Shown here: one piece after another, positions 1 through 8,353 of the stretch
Numbering within the stretch: position 1 is the first letter of the stretch
How the letters are laid out: every line of letters starts with the position of its first letter
Assembly: GCA_963575745.1 (NCBI GenBank)
Contig: CAUYUJ010014760.1
Coordinates: 429,501 to 493,500, forward strand
From: Prorocentrum cordatum
Taxonomy: Eukaryota > Sar > Dinophyceae > Prorocentrales > Prorocentraceae
Length of the DNA: 64,000 nt
Direction of reading: 5' to 3'
Notes under the pieces: generated by a model
Databases searched by the model: none
The model's input: only the letters and a program-made list of their open reading frames with translations
Told to the model about the DNA's origin: nothing
Program-made: the position numbers and the translations under genes

Positions 1-21
1 CAGCTCGAGGGTAAGCTTACC

Positions 22-1595
22 GTGCGCACCTACGACGGCAACACGTGGAACACGGCCTCCAGTGTCCACGAGTGGATGAGGAAGAAGGGGATGGCACCGC
101 ACGCGATGTTCGTCCAGGAGACGCGCTTCACATCTAACACGGCGGTGGAGCAGGCCCATGGTTGGGCCAGCCGAGGAGGCCACCGACTCGCGGCCTCAGG
201 GGTCCTGAGGACTGGAGATGCCGCCACGGCGGTCTCGTCGGGAGTGGCCATAGTCTCCTCGTCGCTGCTGGGCACCGCGAGATACCTTCTGCCCTGGGAT
301 GGGGCCCCACATCGGTTCATCGCTCGTCGAGCCTCCGTGGGCGAGGGCACCATGATTGCCATGATCTCGGTGTACCTCGAGGACTCGATCGGGCCCCAGG
401 GGGCCCACAGGCAACTTCTGGAAGGCATCCACGCGTGGTGCGCTCACCTGGACGAGCCTTTGATCATAGGTGGCGACTGGAACATTGAGGCCAGCGAGCT
501 GGCCACCTCAGGCTGGCCTGAGCTCATGGGAGGAGCTGTCCTGGCTCCTGGGTTGGCCACATGCAACGATAATGAGTACGCTTACTTCGTCATCTCGCGC
601 GCGCTAGAGGACCTGGTGTACTCCATCACGTGCCACGCGGACACCCCCAACGGCCCGCACCAGGTAGTGTCGCTCCTATTGCGTGGCTGCTGGAAGCGGC
701 CCATGATCCAGACGCAGCGCGCGCCGAAATGTTTTGGTCTGGAGTTCGAAGCCGATGAGGAGGCCAGGACCAGGCGCGACCAGGTAGTGGCCACCCTCCC
801 CTGGCCACCGCCTGGCTCAGGCCTTGAGGGTGTAGTCAAGGGCTGGTTTGATCAGGCTGAGGAGGCACTGCAGGCTTTGCATGGAATGCCCAGCAGTGAG
901 GCTCGGTACTACAAGGGCAGGTCCAAGGGCCTCAGGACGGTCACAGTACCTTCGGAGGCCAAGGTCCAGGAGAACCGCTTTGATCGAGCATCGGAGGTCA
1001 CCTACCTCTGGCTGTCGCTGCGCCACATGTCCAAGAGAAGGTGGGACGTGGGACCCATCGGGCCCAACGCCCTGCCCGACTGCTACAGGGCCGGGCGAGC
1101 GCAGCAGCTCTTCGAGTCAGCCAGCCGCTTGAAGGTCAAGTTCCAGGAGCAGTCCATCACGATGTTCGATGGCACGGTGTTCCTGAGTTTATGGGGCGAG
1201 ATCGGCCTCCAGACTGAGTTGGGCTACACATTCTTACTCGTGATGGAGCAGGTTGTGGCTAAGCACCAAGGAGGATGCAAAGGCCAACAAATCAAGTGGG
1301 ATGACTTCTCGGAGCAGGCCTTTGAACGTCAGGGTTCGTTGGCCCACAAGGTTATCAAGAAGACCCATGGAGAGCCCAACCTCGTCCTTGAGGTAGGCAC
1401 GGTGGACCATGCTCTGGTGGGCCAGCCTGCTCTGGAGAGGGTGCTAGCTGACTGGCTCCCCCTCTGGTCTGGTCCCAGTCGGAGCGGCCAGGAGCACCCT
1501 GGTCTTTGGGGCGTTGGCGAGTGGGTGCTGCCGCCGACCACGGTGGACGACGTGAAGCTCGCGTCGCGCAAGTTCTCCAAACACGGGCCTTGGCT
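22..1595 (+). pseudogene. LINE endonuclease domain (exonuclease-endonuclease-phosphatase fold) and linker
   Basis: Frame 1 reads MFVQETRF near residue 34, then IIGGDWNIEA near residue 150, and PHQVVSLLL near residue 220. These correspond to the early Glu motif, the GDxN motif and the final (S)DH-like motif of LINE endonucleases, which nick the target DNA that primes reverse transcription. In the last motif the usual Asp is replaced (GPHQVV). From about residue 250 to 520 follows the linker usual before RT. At about 1,595 the meaningful reading passes from frame 1 to frame 2, where DNFHPRLMLEV continues the protein; this is a one-base indel. Frame 1 stays open to 2,325 but only as out-of-frame sequence. 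Confidence 0.72.
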
Positions 1596-1596
1596 G

Positions 1597-2835
1597 GGAC
1601 AATTTCCACCCGCGCTTGATGCTGGAGGTGGGAGAGGACATCCTGGCCAGGCTCGCCAGTCTGCTCAACTCCTGGGAGCGCTCCCCCTACTGCGGAGAGC
1701 TGTGGACCGCGATCATGGTCTTCTTGCCGAAGCCCGATGGCGGGCAGCGGCCCATCGGGCTCATGCCGCTGCTGGCCAGGATCTGGTCAAGAGTGCGCCT
1801 GGGCTATACGGCCAAATTGGAGAGGTCGCTGGAGCAAACCCCCTTTTGGGGGACCTCGGCCTCGCGAGGATGCGACAGGGCGGCCTGGCTCCACAATGTG
1901 TTCGTGGCCCACGCCAAGCACGTGCAAGAGGAGGCCGCCTCCATCTACATGGATCTGCAGAAGTACTACGCGCGCAGCGGCCACGCCGGGCTCAAGGTGG
2001 CGGCGCGGGCCTGGGGGCTCGACCTCGGGCTCCTCAGAGCCCTCTGCGTCACCTACCTGGCGCCACGACGGGCGCGCATCAGCTCTTGCCTCAGCGAGGC
2101 GGTGGCGCCCAACGGCACGGTGGTGGCTGGCTGCTCAAGCGCCACAGCGCTGGCGAAGCTGCCCCTGCTCTCGGCGCTGCGGGCCGCGGCGGCAGCGGCG
2201 CCCATTGCCAGGCTGCTCGACGTGGTGGACGACGCGTCGGCCCACGCCACAGGGCCCCGCTCCATGGTGGCCCAGCAGCTGGGAGCCACCTACAGGGCCT
2301 TCTACGAGAAGGTGCGAGAGGCTAACCTGCCGCTGAGCAGGCACAAGACCAAGGCTCTCGCCACAAGCAAGGAGCTGCGCCACGCGCTGATGCGGCGACC
2401 TGGCTGGGACCTCGGGCCCGACGACTTCGTGGACATGCACAAGGACCTCGGCGGAGACGGGATCTCAGGGCCCTACCGCCGCGTCACGACCGCGGCCACA
2501 CGAGAGCAGCAGGCGCGAGCTCAGGGCAAGAAGCTCACTAATCTGTTCCGTCCTGGCCTGGGCCGTGCGAGGGTCTACCGTGCAGGCCCCACGGCCAAGG
2601 CCACCTGGGGTTCGGCCATCATGGGCGTCGCAAACGGCTGGCTGCGCCAGCTGCGCGTCGGGGCGATCAAGGCGAGAGGGCGCTTGCCCCGCGGGGCCGC
2701 CTTGGGGCTGGCCAGCCTGGCCCAAGCGAATGGCTGGAAGCGGGGCCCGCTGACCATCGTCGACAGGACTGCGCTCATGGCCTATCGCTGCTGCCTGGGG
2801 CGGCAGCCCGCTCCTGCCCTGCCAGGGGCCTGGCG
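1597..2835 (+). pseudogene. LINE reverse transcriptase domain
   Basis: Frame 2 contains VFLPKPDGGQRPIGLMPLLA (1,720-1,780), the motif that precedes the RT palm. It also contains IYMDLQKYYA (1,945-1,975) at the motif-A position, with one catalytic Asp, and LLDVVDDASA (2,213-2,243) at the motif-C position, where the x-x-D-D box is VVDD rather than the common YADD or FADD. This is RNA-dependent DNA polymerase of the LINE class. Near 2,835 the frame changes again: frame 2 becomes Ser/Pro-rich noise, and frame 1 resumes with LERVGWGFMQGDPYL. The domain itself is uninterrupted from 1,597, so this part could have been active recently. Confidence 0.75.
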
Positions 2836-3418
2836 CTCGCCCAGCAACGGCATCCCTGGCGGCAGGTCAAGGACCCCACCAGCGCGCTGGTCCTCACCTT
2901 GGAGCGCGTCGGCTGGGGCTTCATGCAAGGCGACCCCTACCTGGTCCATGACATCACGGGGGCCGCCTACGACGCCAGGAGGCGTTCTCCTGCCTTCTTT
3001 GGCAGCCTGGTGGAGCAGCATTGCCGCGTCGCCATTGGGCTGGAGGGGGTGGCCAGGCAGGGCCCCAGCATGTGGGGCTGGAGCATCCAGCCCTTCTGGC
3101 AACCGGTCCTGGATCTTGCCAGTCATCGGTCTGGGGTTTGGGACCAGCACCACCAGCGGGCGCTGCGCAGCCTCATCCAGAACACCTACTGGTTCCAGGC
3201 CAGGGTCGCAGCGGCTGACAGCTCGCGCGCGGCGCCGTCCAATTGCCAGCTCTGCGGGTTCCAGGACGGCTCGCTCTTCCACAAGCGCTTTCGTTGCGAG
3301 GCTCACGGGGCCTGGAGGCGTGACTACTTGGAGGAGCCGCTGCGCGGAGCCGCGGATCGAGTTGAGAGCCTGGGCTGTCCTTTTCACCGACCTGTTCGCC
3401 AGGGGCCTTTTCCCTGAC
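2836..3418 (+). pseudogene. LINE post-RT region with Cys/His cluster
   Basis: Frame 1 continues the polyprotein (GWGFMQGDPYLVHDITG, then SLIQNTYWFQARVAAAD) to a Cys/His cluster at 3,242-3,315 reading CQLCGFQDGSLFHKRFRCEA. A Cys-x2-Cys ... His ... Cys-x2-His pattern between RT and RNase H is usual for LINEs and may bind nucleic acid. The frame ends at a TGA at 3,415-3,417, inside a 47-bp sequence (3,372-3,418) that recurs at 3,674-3,720. Confidence 0.6.
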
Positions 3419-3720
3419 GCATCGGAATTGATGGACAGGCCTGATCGGCCAGCAACGGACCACTTCGAGAGTTCGACGGGCTGGTGCACGCTGGGGCTCC
3501 ACCTCCACGGGCACCACGTCTTTGTGGACGGCTCGGGCCTCGACCAGGCCTACCCGCGACTGCGCGCCGCGGGCTGGTCCGTGGTGGTCTTTGATGCGGC
3601 CTGCAGGCTGGCGGCAGAAGCGCGGGGAGCGGTTCCGACTGCGGAAGCCCCCGAGCAGCTGGCCAGGGACGGTGGGCTGTCCTTTTCACCGACCTGTTCG
3701 CCAGGGGCCTTTTCCCTGAC
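3372..3720 (+). repeat. 47-bp direct repeat bracketing the first RNase H start
   Basis: The 47 bases at 3,372-3,418 recur identically by eye at 3,674-3,720, an offset of 302. The copies enclose the first of two RNase H start segments. With the 239-bp duplication described separately, this shows successive template switches or segmental duplications within the LINE. Confidence 0.85.
3432..3670 (+). repeat. RNase H N-terminal segment, copy 1 of a 239-bp duplication
   Basis: Bases 3,432-3,670 match 4,001-4,239 with few differences (offset 569). Frame 2 here reads HHVFVDGSGLDQ, the first catalytic Asp motif of RNase H, and stops contributing after PEQLARDG. This copy lacks the rest of the domain, so it is a truncated duplicate of the complete domain downstream. 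Confidence 0.82.
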
Positions 3721-4000
3721 TTGTCAGGACTCGGACAGGATCTTATGGCGACCTGGAGCACTGACGTCCCTGTCGAGCTGATTAGCTCTGACGGGGAAGA
3801 TGACCTGTTCCTTATCCCCCCCACATCTATGCCCGACGCACGCGCTGACATATACAGCATAGTGGCTACTCTATGCTATGGCAACAACAATTGCGTGGAT
3901 ATGTTGGAGCTGTGTGGAGGTGAGGGTGGCATTTCAGAGCTTGCCTTCTCAAGGGGTCTCTCCTCAGGAGGCAATCTAGACAAGACCACGTGTGTCGACC
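3721..4000 (+). other. Insert encoding a methyltransferase-like SAM-binding motif
   Basis: Between the two RNase H segments lies 280 bp of different sequence. It is open in the same frame as the downstream RNase H. At 3,901-3,990 it reads MLELCGGEGGISELAFSRGL followed by CVDL. The D/E-L-x-G-x-G-G-x-S pattern resembles motif I of cytosine-C5 DNA methyltransferases (FxGxGG), and a later acidic residue plus hydrophobics fits motif II. Methyltransferase domains captured by retroelements are known in dinoflagellates. Only the N-terminal motif is present and no PC catalytic motif follows, so enzyme activity is not implied. Confidence 0.45.
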
Positions 4001-4680
4001 TGGACAGGCCTGATCGGCCAGCAACGGACCACTTCGAGAGTTCGACGGGCTGGTGCACGCTGGGGCCCCACCTCCACGGGCACCACGTCTTTGTGGACGG
4101 CTCGGGCCTCGACCAGGCCTACCCGCGACTGCGCGCCGCGGGCTGGTCCGTGGTGGTCTTTGATGCGGCCTGCAGGCTGGCGGCAGAGGCGCGGGGGGCG
4201 GTTCCGATTGCGGGGGCCCCCGAGCAGCTGGCCAGGGACCGCGAGGACTACGCCGTGAAAGTCCTCACGGTTCAGGTGGCAGGGGGCAGCTACAGGCTCT
4301 ACGTGGACTGCATGGCCACAGTGCGCTGCGCGGCCAACCCGTTGGCGGCGGCCGCCGCCAGCAGCCAGCGAGCGAACCAGTGGGCGGGCCAGGCCGAGCA
4401 GCTGCAGGACGTGACGGTCATCAAGATCAAGGCCCACTTGGGCCCCAAGGCCGTCGCAGACGGCCTCGTCTCGCAGTTCGAGTTGGACAGCAATGCTCGC
4501 GCCGACGGGCGACCCAAGCAGGGCGCGGCGGCGGCCAGGGTGAACCTCGATGACGGCCACGCTGTCGAGGGCTGCCAGACGCTGGCTCGCCAGGCGGCGC
4601 GGTTCGCCGCCGCGCACGAGGTGCACATTTCGCGTGCCAACATGCTCGACTCGGGGCGTGGTGGCACTGAGGCTGATTGA
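4001..4680 (+). pseudogene. LINE RNase H domain, fuller copy
   Basis: Reading on from the insert, the frame carries VFVDGSG (first Asp), a central segment with GSYRLYVDCMATV, then IKIKAHLG and NARADGRPKQ, which match the His-x4-Asn-x2-Ala-Asp end of RNase H type I. This activity would remove RNA from the RNA:DNA hybrid during element copying. The frame terminates at TGA 4,678-4,680 after about 225 residues. The domain appears complete, though fused at its N-terminus to the methyltransferase-like insert. Confidence 0.7.
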
Positions 4681-4689
4681 CATTGGAGA

Positions 4690-5550
4690 GTGGCCGCAGT
4701 GGCCAGCTAAGTTCGAGGATGAAGTGGAGGGTGCCGACGTTGAGGCCGCGGCCAGCTCCCATGCGACTGTGGGGAGCACGCCGACGGAGCCCGATGTCGT
4801 GCCCGCTGGGCTGCAGCCTTGGCGCGTCGGCGGGCACACTTTGCTCGCGGCGCCCATTTTCGTCGATGAAAAGGCACGATCGGCCCAGCGGCGCAGCGGC
4901 AGCCCCCTCTTGTGTACAACGTGCCGAGGGTATGTATCTGATAAACGGTGACGAGGCCTCCAGGATAAATGTCCAGGAGGCCCGATCCCCAGTGCCAAGA
5001 ATAATAACTCCGCTTTGAAGCACTTGAAGCACCCCAAAGGGAACAGGCTTCTTGGGAGCTTGCGGTCGCCCTTAGAGTCCGAGATCGAATTTTGGTCTGG
5101 GCATTTTCCCCCCGAGCCTCCAGCGGTGGCCCAAACGGGTGCCCCGACGGCTGGCCCTAAGAGTCCCAGCGTCCTGGAAGTCCTGCCTTCTTTCGGGCTT
5201 CAGCTGGCCGATGCCCAGCCGTTGGGGTTCAGAGCTCTGGAGGCCAGGGCGGAGGCCCAGGCCCGTAGGCCCCGTGGTGTTTCGGGCCCCGAGGACCCCC
5301 TTGACCTCTCAAGCGTTGCCCCTGGCGCGGCCATGCCGTGCTGGGGCTGAGTCTGGGAGGCTTGGGAGGTCCCGAGGGTCGAATTCGTGTGCAAGACCCT
5401 TTGGGGTCGAGTCTAGCCTCCGCCACCGCCTGCGCCTCCGCCGCAAGCTCCTCATTCTCCTCCTCTTCCTAGCCGTTCTGGGCCCGGGCTGCGCCCCCGA
5501 GCGCCTGCGTTTTGCCGCCGCGCTCTTCAGAGCGGTTCGTGGCGGCAAGC
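4690..5550. other. No convincing gene
   Basis: GC-rich sequence with short overlapping open frames on both strands, none with a recognisable motif or consistent reading. It may contain LINE 3' flank. Confidence 0.5.
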
Positions 5551-5551
5551 C

Positions 5552-5890
5552 ATGGTCTGGCGAGGTGGAATGGCGAGCGCGCAGCCGCTCCTCGTCGCCC
5601 GCCGCGGCGACGTCGAGATTGAGGCGCGCTCCTACTTTATCGCGGAGGTGCTGGTTGCTCGCTTCTTTGCTGGGGAGGCGGAGGACGGGGGCAGCAGCGG
5701 GGCTCGGGCGACCGCCGAACAGACTTGGCAGCGCACCGCTGCCGAGCACGAGCTGTCGGGCAGCCGCACGGGCTCGTTTTTCATCGGGGACCTGCCTGCC
5801 CTCCTGGAGGTGGACGTGGACGAGCAGGACGACGCGGTGGCGCAGCACGTCGAGAGCGGCGTCGAGGTGCGAAGGGTGTGGAGGTCGTGA
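5552..5890 (+). CDS. Hypothetical 112-aa acidic protein, possibly a gene fragment
   Basis: An ATG at 5,552 opens 112 residues with protein-like composition. It includes the stretch EIEARSYFIAEVLVARFF, then a Glu/Ala-rich centre and a C-terminus with LPALLEVDVDEQDDAV. No known domain is seen. The stop at 5,888 lies about 30 bp before the alveolin-like reading begins in another frame. It could therefore be an upstream exon of that gene rather than a separate gene. No signal peptide or membrane segment is evident. Confidence 0.3.
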   Translation: MVWRGGMASAQPLLVARRGDVEIEARSYFIAEVLVARFFAGEAEDGGSSGARATAEQTWQRTAAEHELSGSRTGSFFIGDLPALLEVDVDEQDDAVAQHVESGVEVRRVWRS

Positions 5891-5917
5891 GCGGCGGCTC
5901 GCTCGCCGCGACCCCCA

Positions 5918-6700
5918 TCTTCCCAAGCTGGTGGTCGAGAAAACAGTGGATGTGCCGACGGTAGTGTACGTCGAGACGATCTTCCACGCGTGGCAGATCG
6001 CAAACGAGAATGTCGAGAACAACGTCACGGTGCCGAAGATGGTGTCCAAGGAGATCGAATAGATCCAGGATGCCGGGAAGGTCGTGGAGATGCCGAAGGC
6101 CGAGTCCGTCGGGCACACCATCCGCGCGCGGAAAGACGAGGCCAACGAGACCGAGAATCACGTGAAGTGGCCGATGGTAAGTACGTGATGCAGGAGGGCG
6201 AGGCCTACAGCGATGCGCCCACGGCCGAGTTCGGCGACAAGTGCGAGTTCGGCTCGAACTTCGGGGAGCAGGTGCTGGACGAGGCCGCGGTCGTCGGCAA
6301 CAGCCTCACGGAGGGCGGGCTGCAGGTCGGCTTTAACTTCGGGGAGCAACTGTTGGACAACGGCGCGGTCGCCGGCGAGGACGTCACGGAAGGCGGGCTG
6401 GAGAACCTGGAGACCAAGAGCTACACCGTGTCGCAAAATGTCGATAAGATCCACGGTGCCGGAAAGATCGTGGAGGTGCCGAAAGCCCGAGTCCGTCGTG
6501 ACCACCGTGCGCGTGCCGAAGGTCGAGATACTGTCCCAGGATTTTGTGAAGATCCAGGGTCAAGTGATGATTGTGGAGGTGCCGAAGGCCGAATCCGTCG
6601 AGAACACCGTCCACGAGCCGAAGGCCGTGATCGAGGCCAACCAGGAGGCCTACTCGCAGGAGGTCGCGGCGCGGACTGCCCGCCTGGCTCTGCGACTCGC
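5918..6700 (+). pseudogene. Alveolin-like (IMC/cortical) repeat protein remnant
   Basis: Several short frames carry the valine/proline/glutamate repeats typical of alveolins, the cortical skeleton proteins under the alveoli of dinoflagellates, ciliates and apicomplexans. I see LVVEKTVDVPTVVYVETIF (5,927-5,983), GKVVEMPKAESV (6,075-6,110), KIVEVPKA (6,463-6,486) and MIVEVPKAESVENTVHEPKA (6,567-6,626). The parts sit in at least two frames, with an in-frame TAG at 6,060-6,062 and a donor-like GTAAGT at 6,177. Either the locus is decayed or introns and indels break the reading. The core repeat block is far shorter than in typical alveolins. The family call rests on the repeat phrase alone. Confidence 0.5.
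6251..6406 (+). repeat. 78-bp in-frame duplication inside the alveolin-like locus
   Basis: Two 78-bp units encode related 26-residue segments, FNFGEQLLDNGAVAGEDVTE and a sister starting SNFGEQVLDEAAV. The period is a multiple of three, so the frame is kept. The segment does not look like the alveolin core and may be an inserted or intronic piece. Confidence 0.6.
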
Positions 6701-6839
6701 TGGTGAAGATCGTCTAGGGGCCGATCTTCATGGTGATTCTGCGGGAGAAGCTCCACGAGACGCTGGAGGAGGATGTCGTGAGGGCGGCCCTCCTGGAGAT
6801 GCTGCGGGGGCAGCTCCACGAGTCGCCGAAGGTGATCCT

Positions 6840-7087
6840 CAGGAGGGCGTCGACGACGACTACGAGGAGAAGCTGCGCTTCCCGGACCAGCTCATGAAGG
6901 CAAAAGGGATCGGCGGGCACGACTGGGAGATGGTCCTTGGGGCCATGCGTCGTGCTGGTCTGGGCGTCAAGGCCATCGTGGACGAGGCGTTCAACGCGGG
7001 TCCGTCGTCGCGTTCTCGGAGGAGTTTGAGGCCCAGGTGGCTGGGGAGTCCCTGGGCAAGCACGCCGAGTACGAATACTCGGTCTGA
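6840..7087 (+). pseudogene. Unrecognised coding fragment
   Basis: Frame 3 reads YEEKLRFPDQLMKAKGIGGH followed by DWEMVLGAMRRAGLGVKAIV, which looks like real protein, then degrades into Arg/Ser-rich noise. No start codon or homologue is recognised. It could be the C-terminal part of the locus above. Confidence 0.3.
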
Positions 7088-7089
7088 GC

Positions 7090-8350
7090 CGCCGCGGCGG
7101 CAGGCGGCCCCGGCCGCCCAAACTCAATCCCAGTCCCATTCCCATTCCCTCCTCCTCCTCCTCCTCCTCCTCCTCATCCTCCTCCTCATGCGCTCTCCCT
7201 CTTCCTTCCCCTCACCCTCCACGGCCTGAGGCTGCCCGGAGGCGGCGACGGCCCTCCAGCGGCGAAGCCGCCCAGCAGCGGCGGCGGGGTCATCACGACC
7301 CTGCACCCCTCTGCCACGAAGAACGGTCGGCGAGGAAGGCTTGGGGGAGGGGAGTCGGGATCGAGGGAGAAGAAACGCCATGAATAGGAGCTTCCGGAGG
7401 CCTGCGCGAAATTTCTGTTGGGCCGGTGCTGGCTCCCCTGGCACTCAGAGCGCGCCAGTGGCCACGCCCGCCGCCACGAGGATCCAGCACAGATCAAAGA
7501 GATCTGCGCGGACCCCCGAACGCTTATGCTTATAAGCAGGAGCCCATGGAATCCCTGTGGTCCGCATCAGAATGGTGATAGGCCGACGCTCAAGAGCTCC
7601 AGGAGGCCGACTACTCCTGGTTGCCCCCCGATGCCACCCCGCGCGAAGGCCAGCCTACCTTTACACCCTCAAGAAATCCCCCCCACACTCCTCGCGCAAC
7701 TTGAAGGACTCGGGCTACGCAGCCAGATGAACTGATTGAATCATCGCGGATGCGGCCACGCTCCACTGGTGGCGGCACTACCCGTGGCGGCACTGGCCAC
7801 GCGGGCTGGCCCACTCGAAGGGGGGGCAGGGGCGCGGCGCCAGCGGTGTCGGATCGATCCCGCCAGAGCCCAGAGCACGACCGACAGAGAAAACGCGCCA
7901 TGGTCTGGATCGTCCGAATTCGCGCGCCGCACATGGAAAGAGCAACACGCGATCACATTCGCACACCTTGGATGACGAGAAAGAGAGAGAGGAGGGGAGG
8001 CGGAGCAGAGGAAACCTCGTGGTGGAGTCCCCGTCAAGCATCGTGACCGGTCTATCCGAAAAGCGAGACTGTACTATGAGAGTTCCTTCGAAACCGACTC
8101 CCATCCTCTCTCCTCCCCCCTCCTCTGAGTGTGTTCCTCCTTTCGGGAAGGGAGGAGGGGAAGGATCAACTGGTCGTTGTCCGCCGCCTGCTTCCCTTCA
8201 AGTTCCTGCCCGACGGTGCAATCATGCGGGAATATCCACAAGCAGCCACGAACACGCATGCGTACTATATGTTCGACACCGGCGCGCAAACCTGGCTGGC
8301 ACTGTTGGTCACCCACGCGCACGTGGAGCCCACCCGCCAGCCCGCGCCGC
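7090..8350. other. Intergenic, no gene seen
   Basis: It holds a (TCC)n-rich stretch at about 7,147-7,200 and purine/pyrimidine-rich patches. Open frames here are short and conflicting. It includes the 3' flank of the minus-strand PDI-like gene. Confidence 0.5.
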
Positions 8351-8353
8351 CAG

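Larger units (their letters stand above)
22..4680 (+). mobile_element. Degenerate LINE (non-LTR) retrotransposon with endonuclease, RT and RNase H
   Basis: The segment carries the parts of a LINE polyprotein in the expected order: apurinic-type endonuclease, reverse transcriptase, a Cys/His stretch, then RNase H. Together they would nick target DNA and reverse-transcribe the element RNA. Coding moves between frames near 1,595, near 2,835 and around 3,400, and the RNase H start is present twice, so the copy as read cannot make one protein. The 5' end may lie outside the window. No poly-A tail or target-site duplication is visible after 4,680. Family-level identification is firm; clade is not determined. 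Confidence 0.8.
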
